Assembly: GCF_910592395.1 (NCBI RefSeq)
Contig: NC_088311.1
Span: 23,592,646 to 23,656,645 of the forward strand
DNA: 64,000 nucleotides
Source of the DNA: Lineus longissimus
Taxonomy: Eukaryota; Nemertea; Pilidiophora; Heteronemertea; Lineidae
Reading direction: 5' to 3'
The translations under genes were made by a program, and so were the position numbers. Shown in pieces: positions 38,131-51,700 of this stretch. Below the pieces are notes generated by a model. That model was not told where the DNA came from. It saw nothing but the letters and a program-made list of their open reading frames with translations, and searched no databases. Each line of letters opens with the position of its first letter. Position 1 is the stretch's first letter.

Positions 38131-38243
38131 GCGACTTAGGCGACAGTGGTGCTATCTAGCGGTAGAAAGTGGAACTGAGAGTTTTGGACGAAGATTTCAG
38201 TTTTATTTTCTGCCGCGAGACAGCGCCACTGTCGCATAGGCCA
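38131..38243. mobile_element. imperfect inverted repeat (MITE-like)
   Basis: Left arm (38131-38172: gcgacttaggcgacagtggt onward) and right arm (38207-38243) are imperfect reverse complements of about 36 bp, with about 35 bp between. Both arms carry the core gcgacagtgg.gct.tct.gcgg. No coding capacity. Confidence 0.6.
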
Positions 38244-40350
38244 ATTTCATACTGTGGGTCCCGTGACGTATGCAGGAGTTACGAAAAGAAAGAGACAATA
38301 TTTAAGCTTAAATGATGTTGGGTTTATTGTCGCGTAAAGAGCATGAATGGCGCATAAATAGTATATGTACAAAAGCTTCGATCCATGCACGATAAACCTT
38401 CACAATATTTATTACAACCAAAACATAACGGATGAGTTGAGGCAAGTTATTGTAGACCCCCATCATGTCACAGGTTCTGAACTGGGGTGAATTTAAAGTA
38501 CTTTTTGTCTCAGTTCTCTGGAGTAAATTGTTGCGGGTGGTGAAAATGATACCTTCTCATTTAACAAAAGACTTATTTGACCCAGCAGAACTCCTGTTGT
38601 TTGACACAAAAACACATAACATAGCCTAACACAGTTTGTGTTTCACAGAGAGATCTTCTGTTTAAACTTGTCAACACAATATATTCTACCCAAATCAGTC
38701 CTTTGAGGATGGGGTGTACAATACCACATGTGGTGAATAAGGAAAAGGGCTGAAATTCTGCACCTCAAATTTCTATGAAGCTATGCTACAAATCACGCAG
38801 GCAACATGATTAAATGCATGATGAAATGGCACACAGTTTCTACAATGAAAACCACAGAAGAGTGATGTCATCAGCTGATAAACCCGGGACAGATGCACCA
38901 CAAGGTGTCAGTCAGGCCTCCAACATCATAGATGACATTATGGACTGCTGATGTTCATTTTATTAATACATGTACATATAAATCAATTTACATGTTCCGA
39001 TTACCAAAATTGATCTACACACTGTAAAACTGTGAAATATTTAATTGTCAAAGTATACAATTCAAGTTGTTACAGATAGTGAGTGATATCACCGACAGAA
39101 CTTTACAAGTGAGTTGTGAGTTACACAAGACACATTATATAACACATAATTCGATGATGCAGTGACTTGAAGATCAAGCTGTGGAGAGCGGTGTAGCCCA
39201 TTTGTGACCCGTCACAGCAAAACCAGGCGCTTGTCGCACAGAAGATGAGCCTAAATGACACCAGGAGATAATGGAAGTAATTGATGTGCTCATATTTCAC
39301 AAAAGGCAAACAATAGAGAAATGAACAGACAGTCCGTCTCAACCTGCCAAGCTCAGAGTGACATGCGCCTGGTTTTGCTGTGATGGGTCACATTTGTTAA
39401 ACAGAATCTTTGAATGATAATATGGAACTAAATCTTGATATCTTACCACTTAAACGTGGCGCTGCCTGTCACTAGGTTATTGGATTGTTTTGACAGAGAC
39501 ACGACGTATATTTTGTTCGAGGTCGACATCATTTTGACGCATACCCTAGTGAAAAGCAGTGCCACCTATCAGGACGAAGATACCCTATTCACGTCATTTC
39601 GTCTCTACATTACTACATATAACTTCAGCCAAATAGAAATGTAAACAAACCCCACAAACACCAATACAATGTCTAATGGTATTATTCATGATCATAACAA
39701 CAAAGGCCTAAAAATGGTTCGAGAACCTATTGAATAATGCTTTATGATGTGAGCTGAATGGAGTTGTTATTTTTACAACTCTACATCAAATTTCTGATCC
39801 TGGCTACCCCCATACGCCATATCCTAATGAAAGTGGGATGACTACTGGTCTAAAGTTGCCCCCTCCCTTCTTCTTGTGCTCTGGACCCAACACTCATCAA
39901 GAATAAATAAAGACCAGTCTTTTTTTTCTTGATCTCAATGCATGCACAAGCAACATCATCATTTCGCATCCATCTGGCAATCTCTGCAAAATTGGAAACT
40001 TAAGCCGTCTGAACAAAAGGAACCCATTTTGAAACAACCGAGATGAAGTTTTCCAATGAAATCATGGTGGTTGAAGAAATTCCAAAATTCTTGGAATTTC
40101 ACCATGTACAGATCGACGACATGCAGCTCAGATCTAATGATATTTGATGTCAACTCTCTTTGTTATTATTGAATTCAGTCCTTTACAGCTGTAGAAACCA
40201 AAAAACATCTGGCACTCATTTCCAAGACCAAGCTTTTTATCAGTACTGGTAAGACATCTCAACTCCATGATACCCTATAAAGCCTTGCACTTGCAGTCCA
40301 AGGGCTAATGTCTATCAAAGTAAAATGTATATCTCTCGTTGTCATTCTAT
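38244..40350. other. MIB1 3' UTR / intergenic between MDC1 and MIB1
   Basis: AT-rich with no recognised gene. The two genes converge here (MDC1 plus, MIB1 minus), so this should hold the MIB1 3' UTR. TTTATT words (minus AATAAA) occur near 38322 and 38958 but none can be assigned with confidence. A MITE lies at 39203-39392. Confidence 0.4.
39203..39392. mobile_element. 190-bp MITE with ~33-bp terminal inverted repeats
   Basis: Left end tgtgacccgtcacagcaaaa and right end ttttgctgtgatgggtcaca continue as matching inverted repeats for about 33 bp (through ccaggcgc). Internal sequence (tttcacaaaaggc.aacaatag.gaaatgaac) is shared with 42252-42312 and, reversed, with 58125-58215, which defines a family. 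It has no coding capacity, so it is non-autonomous. Confidence 0.8.
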
Positions 40351-43126
40351 TCAGTAAAGCAGGATCCGTTTCTCGACCGACTTGCGGCATATGGGGCATT
40401 CCGTCATACGATCCCCGCACATTTGGCACGTTCCGTGGCCGCACAGGAAGATCATGTTCTTTAAACGATCCATGCAGACAGGACAACACGTCTGAAATGC
40501 AGAAATTAACAATCGTTAGAAGACAAATAATGCCCTTAGAAAGTCAGTGCACCACTAGTAAAGGCCCAGGACGATCTCAAGACATTCTTCCTTATAGCAA
40601 GAAAGACCTCTACATGGCATAGCCGTCTACTTGCCCCACAGGGTGACGCTTTGCTGACTGGAAACACCCTGTGATGCATTTTTTAGTACCGGTACAAGGA
40701 TGCTCTACACATGTCACCAGGAGTGACACCATTCTCCCCGATTGATTAATGACCTCACCTGGTCCTTGATATCCTGTAGTTGTTGCTGTAGCTTTTGTAT
40801 GTCTCTGGCAGTGTTATCTCGGCTTCCATTGTTCATGACCCCTGCCTGCGCAGGTGGCAAGGGAGCCGTCCCTCCGCAGCACACGATGAACGGTACCATC
40901 TTATCGATGGAAGACCGACACTGCACACACTTCTTCATCAGTGCAGCACAACCTGCAGAGTTGAAAGATAACAGGAAAACTATAAGCTCTACAAGCAATT
41001 TGTAATGAATAAAGTCAACATCTTAGCCATTTCGGACATTTTAGAGTAAGCAAAAGACCACATCCAAGTGACGACACTCTGAACAAAGTCACTAGGCCAC
41101 TTTAAAACCCATTTGACACCCAACTGACGATGCACACAACAAACGCTCGTAAACAACGAAGGAATGCAGAAAATAGACTTACCATCGCATGCACACATGT
41201 GCCCACAGTTCTTGAACAGCATGGAGGCCTTCTTATCAGAGCAAACAACACATTCTTCAATCTGCAACAAATATAATATCAAGTTTAGTTAAGAAATGTT
41301 TTCCAAATCTGTCCCAAATCGGTGCAGCGTGAACCCTGCGAGTACAGTGTGTCACACTGCGAAGTTGGATTTCTAATGAAAATACTATTTCATGTGTCAA
41401 ATGTTAATTTGTCAAACGTGTTAATTCTTGTTGTTACCTTAGTTCTTGACTGGACCGGCTCCTTACACATGAGACATTTCTTGACGCGAGGACTACACAG
41501 GGAGCAGGTGCTGATGTGGCCACACGGGCCGAACAAGGTGTCCCTCCTCAAGTCGGAACAAACCATGCACTCCTCTAATGAGTCTTGGTCATTGCGGATA
41601 TTCACGGTGTTCGACTGAACAACGTTCCTGAAGTGGAAAGGTTATTTTGAATAAATTTTGTAGAACATATAAAACTAATCAGTAGATCGACGATATCAGC
41701 AGAAAGTTTCAAATGAAAGGTTCTGTTGATAGTTCTGAGTAGTTTTCCATCATTGTCGGCAGAGGACAATGGGGTGACCATCTCAATCGCCAACAACAGG
41801 CGACAACAAAATCTGTGACAGAGCTTAGGGTCACAATTCTACTTACGTATTTCTCTCCTTATGACATTTCGCCAGAGCTTTGCAGAGATTCGGATCAGGG
41901 CAGAGGTCAAGTGGAGTTTGACCTTTCTTGTTTTTGATGTTCAGATCAGCTCCGTTGGCGGCTAGGAAGCAAGCAATGGATGCGCTCGACTTCTTGTCTG
42001 CCCCTGGCGTTCCCAGACCCATCAGTAACTGCAAGAGACAGAAAATTGTCATGTTATAATCTGTAAACTTCTACCTTCTGTAGATTCTCCCTGAAAATCT
42101 TATAATATATCATTTGAGGAAAATGTTCAATTCAGTTGTTTGAGGCTTTAAACACTGCACTGAGGTAGAACTCGACAGGTTGATACGGACTTGTTGTTCA
42201 TTTCCCTATTGTAGACCTTTTGTGAAATCTATTACAAACTGATTTGGTCACATTTCACAAAAGGTCTACAATAGGGAAATGAACAACAAGTCCGTATCAA
42301 CCTGTCAAGTTCAGATGCGACAAGCGCCTAGTTTTGGTAGAGCGGGTCACATTTTGGTCCATTGGCAATGTGTGATCAAGCATGGAAGGTGTCCTGTGGT
42401 CTTTTCTCTGGCAGTCATGATGGCTATGTCCAAGACGTCAGCGAATTCTTACCTTGCCAACATCCTGCATATCCTGCAACTGGCGTAGCTGAGAGAGCGT
42501 GTGATGCCGTAGGGCCTCGTGGAGTGGAGTATCACCATCCTTGTCGGGAATATTCAAGTTACAGTTCTCTCGAACCAACAGCTGAAAGACAAATTATCAA
42601 CCAATTTGAAATCAAGAAAACGGCAAAAGCTAATTTTGATTTGAAGATCAGATTCAAGAATCCTTCATTCACCTTTTTTTACAAAATGCCCAACTTAAAG
42701 CATATAACCAATAACTTGTCTCCCAGGCTAGAGACATTCACCCGGCAATGAAGGGGTTTGCCATTGTGCCTTCCCCCGTTACACTGGTGCTCATGAAATA
42801 TCATCCTTGATGCCTATGTCCTTTTTGGTCACAAGTCTTGATCAACTCAGTGCCCTTTGTAAGAGAACAGAAGCGCCCTTTTCTGGCGACTACGCTTGAT
42901 ACTTACCCTGACGATCTGAGTGTGTTGACGTTCCACCGCCAGATGAAGCGCCGTCTGGAGATTGACATTCTGTATGTCGAGGTTTGCCTTCCCATGATGC
43001 ACCAAGAGTTCGGCTACCTCGATATGGTTGTTGAGAGCAGCGAGGTGTAGTGCAGTGTAGCCATCGTCTTTCTTCTCATCCACTATCCAGGGCCTTGGTA
43101 GTTTGGAGAGTAGGATGCGCATGGCA
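40351..43126 (-). CDS. MIB1: E3 ubiquitin ligase mind bomb 1, 3' part only (7 exons)
   Basis: RING ligase that ubiquitinates Delta/Jagged ligands to drive their endocytosis in Notch signalling. Minus-strand exons: 43126-42907, 42581-42453, 42028-41847, 41627-41438, 41261-41183, 40952-40759, 40491-40351. Phases all join; the first needs two bases from an upstream exon. They give 377 residues, about the last 37% of the ~1000-aa family protein. Order: the last ankyrin repeats ([52 protein letters not shown]); RING 1 ([18 protein letters not shown]); RING 2 ([18 protein letters not shown]); coiled coil ([13 protein letters not shown]); and RING 3 ending KRILLY. Three RINGs and the KRILLY end indicate MIB1 rather than MIB2. 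The short segment after DVGK, present in human, is absent. The Mib-Herc2, ZZ and first ankyrin exons were not found upstream to 64000. Confidence 0.95.
42168..42355. mobile_element. MITE-derived 61-bp-arm inverted repeat in MIB1 intron
   Basis: Bases 42168-42228 and 42252-42312 are 61-bp reverse complements with one mismatch and a 23-bp loop. The right arm continues into gcgacaagcgcctagttttg and gcgggtcacatt, the terminal repeat of the 39203-39392 family. The left side lacks that terminus. It looks like an inverted pair of partial family members. It lies in the intron between exons 42453-42581 and 41847-42028. Confidence 0.8.
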
Positions 43127-43254
43127 CTAAAAGGAAAGAATGAGAAAATGTTCCATCAAGCTATCATTGTGAGGACAATTTTACATCGGAAAAAGCAAAA
43201 CTGAAATATAAACAATAGTGGGTTTGAAAGTGAAGAACATATACTAGATGAAGG

Positions 43255-43680
43255 TCCCAAAGTATTAAACTTGTACTGTGGGACTTCCATTGAATATGAA
43301 GGTCCCACAGTAACTTGTACAGTGGGACTTCCATTGAATATGAAGGTCCCACAGTACCTTGTACAGTGGAACTTCCATTGAATATGAAGGTCCCACAGTA
43401 CCTTGTACAGTGGGACTTCCATTGAATATGAAGGTCCCACAGTAACTTGTACAGTGGGACTTCCATTGAATATGAAGGTCCCACAGTAACTTGTACAGTG
43501 GGACTTCCATTGAATACGAAGGTCCCACAGTAACTTGTACAGTGGGACTTCCATTGAATACGAAGGTCCCACAGTAACTTGTACAGTGGGACTTCCATTG
43601 AATATGAAGGTCCCACAGTAACTTGTACAGTGGGACTTCCATTGAATATGAAGGTCCCACAGTAACTTGTACAGTGGCAC
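43255..43680. repeat. 44-bp satellite in MIB1 intron (about 10 copies)
   Basis: Near-identical 44-bp units containing ggtcccacagtaacttgtac and agtgggacttccattgaata. Within each unit gtcccac and gtgggac form an inverted repeat. Because 44 is not a multiple of 3, a stop-free unit gives long open frames of 132-bp period on the minus strand; these are not genes. The array starts about 130 bases upstream (minus sense) of the first MIB1 exon seen here. Confidence 0.95.
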
Positions 43681-43689
43681 TCTCATCAT

Positions 43690-46600
43690 ACATCATATCA
43701 TCAATATTCTGGTTATTTCAGGTTTTAAAATATCAAACATGATCAGACTGCCGAAGAAATCATCAACCCATCAGGCAAGCCTCTAAGCCGCTAACTGAAA
43801 TATGAATTTCGAAGATTGTTCAAAATGTTCAGGAGAAATGAAACACAAAGGAATAACAGCAATATCAATGCTATCTGAAAGCCTGAAAACACAACAGTTG
43901 AAAATTACGATGTGAAAATAATGTAGATCCTTTGACCCTTTGCTCCATCGCTATTGGCGCCGCCCGCAGTGCCAACACACAACCAGTTTCCAGTTGGTGA
44001 TAATCCCAACACTTGAGCAAACACGACAGAGTTTCCCTTCGAGTTTCCCTTCGAATCTTTCCATCATTGCATCCTCGACCTCCATCTTGCCATAATAAAT
44101 ATTCAATCAAGCCCATCATGATCAACAGCACCTGTCTAGGGATGTAGTTCATGTCTTTAACACCAGGCGCCGCCACTATCAGATCCCAGAACCCCAGTTT
44201 TGTTTGCTCCTGTCAAAACTTTTCAAAAGATAAATGATAACCCCATCTAAGTTGATTTGAATCTCAATTCATTCAGGATATAAGACAATCCTGAAAAGAT
44301 CAGACTTATCACTCATTTTGTTGGAATAAAACCGTGGGAAACCAGGGTAGAATTTGTGGGTTTGGGTGTGGTCCGCCTCGGTATAATGAAGAAGGGGAGA
44401 GGTATAACAATTTGTTCAAACTTTGGAGTCAGACAGGTCTTGCTAACCCAGTCTTGCTCAGCCGTAATAACTGAAGGCAGAGATCAACCCAGTAACCTGA
44501 TAAAGAGGCCCCACATCTGAGTTCTTTAGAGTCAAATTTCCAAATTTAAAATTTCCTGCAAATAATGGGGCAGGCAGGCCTTTGCATCCCTGGGCCTCGC
44601 CACTGATGTTAAATAGATGCAGTACGCCTAAACCTACTATAGATTACACCCTGACCCAGAAAACTTCCAACATTTCCGAACTAACGCGTCACCCTTGACC
44701 ACAGGAAACAATGGGTGAACAGTATGATCAAAATGTATTTGACTAGAACACAAGAAATAATATACCAGTATATTGCATTATCTATAATTATGGCAGTTAA
44801 AAACAATACAACCATCATCATTCCAACCTAATCATGAAATTGAACATTGATCTAAGATTTCTGGGTCAAACTCATTAGAAAGTTAACCACCATCATCCAC
44901 ACCCAAATAATGCAGGTCTACCAACTTGCATACTGCAGGCCTAAAGCATGGGGCATAGATGTATGTACTGCATGTTGAGGTCTAGGCTTAAGTGAACTCT
45001 TTAAACTTCATTGCTGAAATCTAGGCCTATGGCTGCAAAAAATGAGGTTTGGGGCTGTTAACAGAAGCGTTTGGTTCTTTGTTTAAAGAGAGAGTGTTAA
45101 AACAGAAGTCAGGGTTACCTGGAGCAGGTAACCAGAGATGAGGCGTTTAAAAATAGTGTGAAGAATGCAATCTCTGGATCAGCTGTTTATACCTGGTGTT
45201 CAAGTGGAATGCTTCCAGACCCCTTACCATCCACCAAGCCAGATATACTACAGCTTCATCTCCTTTATAATCAGGCCAAAGAGATGAAGGATCTGTTTCC
45301 TGTCACATTCCTCATCTTCTGAAACAAGGATCCAGAGTTCTCCAACCACATTTTGATCTTGGCCAATGAGACCCATCTCAGACTAAACAAGACAGAGTTG
45401 GACAACACACATCATGACTTGCAAGTTGAGGTCAAGGGCAACAGTTTACATCAAATTTAGATACACCTATGTCAAACATTTGATGATTCTGCAGCAACCA
45501 TCACAAGCTTCATGACCTTGACCTACTTCACCCAGGAAGCTAGGTCAAGCTGACCTAATTCTTTATCAATTGGTGTTGAGAAGTGCACCACAGTTCTTAT
45601 GATTCCTTGATTTAAAGAATATTCGGTCAGATAACACGGATCTGCTTTCGAAAGATTCAGAATTTCATGTACACTCCTCGTATAAATCAACCATTCTGTG
45701 ATTTTTTGCAAGTATTAATTGGCCAGCGAAGCAGCCCCCCCTGGATCACACAGGTGAACTCGCCAACATCAATTCATTATTCAAGCATTTACATAATAAT
45801 TATCCTCACCACGGAATCAATGTTTTATGAATGACTACTGTAACAAAACGGTTGCACAAAAAGCCAATGGTCACATACATGTTTGATTAGAATTCAGTAA
45901 CTGGCGGCTGTGATTATCAAATGATGATAATTACCATTCACACAATCTGCATGTCATGAAGTCATCTTGGAGGAGAATACCGACCACATACGGTGGTCAT
46001 ATTTGTGAGTTACTAAGGTCCAGTGAGATGCCGGTTTCCTTAATCTTTTGATGCATCCATTGTAAGAGAACAGCAGCACCATCTATGGGTACTTACACCT
46101 GAGGTTACATCATTGGTTCACCTTGATCAGGGTAAGTCCACAATGACTGTGTGAGCAGGGGGCGATCCACAACTTTGAACGGGCAAAGCACTCTGCCCCT
46201 ATTTTTAAGATTTCAGGGTCAAAATCAAAGATATTTCTTAAGTGTTGAAATTTCATGGTTCACTTTGGTTTTCTCTGATCTGTGTGAGATTGAGAGAATC
46301 AGCTTGACGGCATCAATCAGTCACGACCAGCTGGGTGAAATGTACTTGTCACCTGGCACTGATCTACCTGAAAAACAGTAAACGTTCAAAGTAATCTGAC
46401 TGCCTCAATAACCGACAGTAATCATGAATCTAATGGTCTATGATGATGCTTTCCCATATACCACACTACATATATAGACACAGCTCAAGTACCTAGGGAA
46501 TTCTAAAATAACCTGCACAGGTATAGCCAAATCCAACTTACTTTTGCCTAGAAACAGTGTACATAAAGTAAACAAACTAAGCTAAAGTTAGCTTGAATCA

Positions 46601-48459
46601 GAGTTAAATCCAACTTAACTATGCCCAGAAACATCACCATATTGCATTAAGCCATGAACACGAGTTGGGTCAAAGTTAGCTTGAAGTCAACTTTAAGTTT
46701 GAACTTATTCCATCTCAACTTTGACTGAAATAACGTACATCATGCACTATATCACGCAGGCAAAGTGTACCAAATTTAGCTTGAATTTAGCTAGCCAAAC
46801 CCAGCTTCCTACTGCGCTCCTGTGTCACCCCAAAGATCAAGTCTACGCCAAATAATATTGAGTAAAGTTCAATAAAATTACGAAACTTGGACAATGATCA
46901 TATGGGTTTCTTTCATCTTTCAGCGCAAAGGAGCTTTTGCTGGAAATACTTATTCATACTACAATCAAACGCCTGTAAATCCTCGCATATGCTATATTTG
47001 GCAAGGTAAAATGGCTACCAAGCAAGGTGAAATCGGAGCCCTGCGATAGCGCTAACATACTTAGGATACCTATGACTTCTCTGAGAATGGCGGCTATTAA
47101 CGCGGACATGGAGTGAGCTTCTGAGTTGGAGTTTCACATTGGAGAACCAATTTTCCAACTTTTCCAGGATCAGAGGGCTCCTAACTTACATTCTGTCTCA
47201 ACCTGGCATAGAAGAAATGTTTTCAATAATACTGATTCCATCAATAATATTGAAAAACTTGTGTCCCTGGAGTGGACAATGAAACAAACTCACATTCGTC
47301 TGATGGAGATGTGCTTCCCTCATGACCATTCTTAGGGTAGGCCAAGCTGAAAGTCAAACTAAGTCTCCAAATTTCACTTTTACCACGTTATAAGGAGACT
47401 TCTAAGAACCAATAGTACCAACATTTTTAGAATGCAAATTTTAGTCGAGTAATACAGTACCAATAAAATCAAGTTTATTTCCAATAGGTGTCTCTCGGAA
47501 TGTGTCACATTATGATGAGGCGGACAATAGAATTTGAATAACCAAACTGAATTCCTGCAGAATTGTCGTGAATAGATTATGAAGATCTCAGACGGAAATT
47601 ATCATGTCTGGTTTATGGCACGATCAGACATGTCACATGGACAGAATATCACACAGAATTTCCCCACTCAGGAAAGAACACAATATTTTCTAAACATGAT
47701 ACACTCGCTCTTGATAATTTTTTGGTTTGTTATGAGAAATAGCTGATATTTATTGCAGAGCTAATATTTATTTAGTAGCAAGGCTAACGAGTGTTCGGGC
47801 GTCGTCAGGGGGCTGACACTCCTCGTAGGAAGAATCAATATTATCGAACGAATCTGAGTCAATCTCTGAAAATATTAATCGGAAATAAGTCACATTTTTA
47901 CAAGATATTTTCCGTGTAATACAACTCTTTTACAGCCTAAGCCTCGATGGACATTGGTAGGATTGTATTTCGATTTGTTTGCAGGGTTGGAGGATGAGCA
48001 GCAACATCTGAATGAAAAACTTTCCTTCCCCTCTCACTCTATCTATCGTCAACAGGACTATACCCACTCCAGGCAGCAGTGTATGACCTCATGAGCACCG
48101 GAAAGAGCAGATTAATTGTAATAAATGCAAATTATCCTGCACATTTTCCCTTTTCGATGACCTTGACCTTAGCCCTGATATTCATACAGTCAGTTATAAT
48201 ACATCTTGTACAATAAAAAAGAAATATCAAATGTCCTCCCAAAATGAATTGCGTTCCCACACAAATTTTATGCAGATAACTTGTAAATTAGATTCTACGG
48301 AGAAACCCTTGGAGAGGCTGCTCATTGAGGATGCTGCATCAATTACTTTTTCCGTATCACCATGGTAATCCCCCATCATGAACATAACAGAATCCCGAGG
48401 TTCAATAACTGACACCGCGCGACTCAATATGTCAACTATACACAAATCTACTTGTACTT
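43690..48459. other. apparently non-coding, within or upstream of MIB1
   Basis: No exon was recognised on either strand. Weak, degenerate local repeats occur at about 46515-46800 (about three copies of aaatccaactta / aaagttagcttgaa words). A copy of the gatgcatcca...ccatctatgggtac dispersed motif lies at about 46050-46095. If MIB1 upstream exons lie beyond the window, this is intron. Confidence 0.35.
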
Positions 48460-48710
48460 GTACGTCTTATGTCTTGCGTACATTCGTTCGGATGCGAGCG
48501 TGTACCATCAAACGTGTCGCGGAGCTGGCACTCCCTGACCACGCTTAGTCACCACGTGAAGAGTAAAGTCCCTAACGGCACCAGAAGTAATTGTCTTTTC
48601 TCAGTATTGATCATATCTTAGCCGTATACATTCGTCACGGCGCAGATCGCAGCATAAATCCACGCCGACAGCCGGGACGTACACAGTCCGACTAATAAGG
48701 TAAATACTCT
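48460..48710 (+). promoter_or_regulatory. CpG-rich patch with possible first-exon donor
   Basis: More than 20 CpG dinucleotides fall in about 250 bp (for example cggatgcgagcgtg and cacgccgacagccgggacg), far denser than the flanks. A CACGTG E-box is present. The patch ends in aataag followed by gtaaat, a plausible splice donor at 48702. It could be a promoter with a non-coding first exon on the plus strand, but no downstream coding exon was recognised. Confidence 0.3.
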
Positions 48711-51700
48711 TTTTTTCTCTTGAAATATCTTTCGATTCCCAGTTCATTTCGGGTGTACAATATCAGGCTATTCTCGTCTGTAAATGGCCGATTTGGTTTG
48801 GGATAATTTAACCAACATGGCTGTCCAACTTTAAGGCTGATATATTACACTGTAGTGAGTGGGTTATTCCCTTAGGATAGCATTTAGCATATAGCATGTG
48901 TGTTGGCTTGGTATTCTTGTTCCTTGTAGAAACCTGAGAGCTCTATTTTCGAATCAAGGTAAGGTATCTTGTGCATACCTTGGCTAACATTTTGCTAATG
49001 CTAAGATACATCTTACACACTAGCATATGGAAGTCACTGAACCAAGATAGCATTTTGCTTGGAAAGGGGATATAGCAAAGGCTGTGGGCCAGTGCACGAT
49101 CTGTTATTGGTGTGATGTAATTGCTTCTAGCATTAATACAGTGCACTCAAATTCTAGCTGGCAATTAACATGATAAATGTGACCATACCCTACCCAGCAG
49201 GATAATAGCCAACTTTTAGGGTGGGGGTGGGGGTGGGTCAAATATGTATGTTTTAACCTTCACTTTAATCAGTGTATAGTGCAGCTTTTCTCCAGAGTTT
49301 TTAAACAACATTTTCGAAATCATCGCATTAACGTGACATTATTTGACGCATGCTACCTGATTTCAAACACATCATCATGTTACAACAGCTAATATTACCC
49401 GTTGGCGGTTTTAAGAATTAGCCAGCAGGAAGTTCACATTTCCGGTATTAGCAATTATCAATACCGATACGACCACAAATCAACATACCGTGTCGAACGG
49501 ATTCTGGGAACAAAATCTCTGCAGACTATAACATGAGATTATCGATTGTGAGATCGCGTCTTGTTTAGGTTTTTGAATAATTACTGTAGATAACGACTCT
49601 TTGACATGGTCGGAATTATGAGACGTCAATGATGTCCAATGGAGCGTCATTCAGGATTGACACGGGAGACCTCACGCGAGAGGATTACGCACGTGATTAA
49701 CGAAGGTGATATCGTATGGTGATGCTATTGTATGGGGATGCTATTGTATGGGGATGCTATTGTATGGGGATGGTATTAGGAGCATGTGTAGATGGACCTA
49801 TATGTTCATCGCCAAAGTATGATAACACATTCTTTTTGGATATCACAGTCACAGAAATAGTTTACACAACATTTCGATTAATTATTCATCTTTGGTTAAG
49901 ATTCCTCCAGGCTCTAATAGTTTAACAACAGGAGAACAAAGTCCTATAAAATATGCAGTAATATTGTCAAAATTGGTTACATAAGGCAATGTTTTTTAGA
50001 CTAGCACATCACTACCATACATCACACATGTGTTAATCCTACATCATGTGCAATGTCACCTCCTCTCAACTAAAATAGACATTGCCTTTGTCACCAAGCA
50101 CCCTGGTACCAACCGAGGTGGGTTAACGTCTGGTGTCACCAACTCTCCTTGCTGACAAGAACCAGATGTGTCCTGATGACACAGCCTCTTCACCTCCATG
50201 GCTGGCTTTGATAAAAATGCGAACACTGCCAGTGAAGAGGGGGAATGGACATTTTCAGGACACTGGTCTTGCAACTATCCACCAACATTTCTACAGGAAC
50301 TATTTGCAAGCACTGGATGGTTTGGGCTGGTTTACAGAGGCGGTACTGTTATGAAAACTGCATAAATCATTTCTTTGCTAAAGGCATAACCTCAGGAATA
50401 AAGATGCAGCAACTGCTGCCAGCAAAATAAAATCTGGCCAAAGATCTGTGAAAAATGTTAAGAAGTATTTAGGTCATGACATCCTAGTAGGGCAATTAGT
50501 TCAATTAAGTAACAAGCATAGCAGCAAATCATAGACCTACTCTAACTACACAGGCACTGTGCTCTCAAAGTAGGCCCATTCCTATGCATATGAATATTAA
50601 CCCCTTCATTGCTGAAGAAGAAAAGACTTGAGAGAAGGATCACATTGGGTGATATGAATAAAGAGTAGTAAACGCTTTTATCTAAAACTCAATGTACATT
50701 TACACTTGGCCTCTCAGTACAAAATTGAAGTAAAAGCATTTGCTAGTCTTTATTCATGTCACCCAATACCTCTCATCACTACAACGGAAAACCTGTCCTC
50801 TTTGAGTTTAAATTAAAGAGGGGAGGGAGGGTTTTAATCTGCAAAAGGCCAAATGCGTTACCATTTACGAAAGCACAACTTCTTTGCACTGCTTTTTTGT
50901 CAAAATGAACTTAGGTTCTGTCCGGGCAGCAACTCCAGTCAGCCGGGGGAACTGCAGTATATCTTACTTTCACACCTCACTTTCTCGTCATGCCTCATTC
51001 CATCACACCCAAGCGAATACTAGACTCAAACAAACCATGGTGCACTAGACATGGAAGAGTACACGATACACTGTGAGTCTTGAAGTGCATCCTGCCAAGG
51101 AAAGTCTCAAGTCGCTTTCACTATCAGGAGGACCTTGACATGACTCATATCATGACTAAAATGGCCATCACACAGTTAAAGGAATTATCTCGTGAAATGC
51201 TCATAAAAATGGAGTATTTGTAATGGCCTGTAAAAATGCTTCAGATTGTTAACTTGGGATTGTTTCGATGTTCTTTTTCTCACTCTGACCTAAAGTAAAA
51301 AAACTTTCAAACTGAGGACTTCTTTAAACCGAAAACCAAGGAATACAGGCGACCTAAAAGTTGACAAATTTGCTGATTTTCATGCAGAGTTACTTTGTGT
51401 CAAAGAACTTTCAAATTACAAATATATCCCTTACGTTCTAGGTGTGTATAGTCTGTCACTACAAACACGTCACAAGGATGGACTTTGCTCTCGAGACCAG
51501 ATTAACCCTTTCAAGTCCAGCAGCCTCACCCTGAAGGAGCAGTAAGCAAATCTCTAACACATGGTACAGAAGGATTTAACAATGATCCCTGGAATTTAGG
51601 TGGTCTAAACAAAAAACAGAAGGTGCACCGTTGTTTACTGGCCTTGTTTACCATACCATATCAGGGATCTTTGTTCTGTAAAGGATTTCCAACAGATTTC

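Noticed and set aside
43255-43680. CRISPR-like palindromic repeat
   Set aside because: Continuous 44-bp units without spacers, inside a eukaryotic intron.
43156-43696. Three overlapping minus-strand frames of 143-177 aa
   Set aside because: Stop-free 44-bp satellite read in all three phases; not a protein gene.
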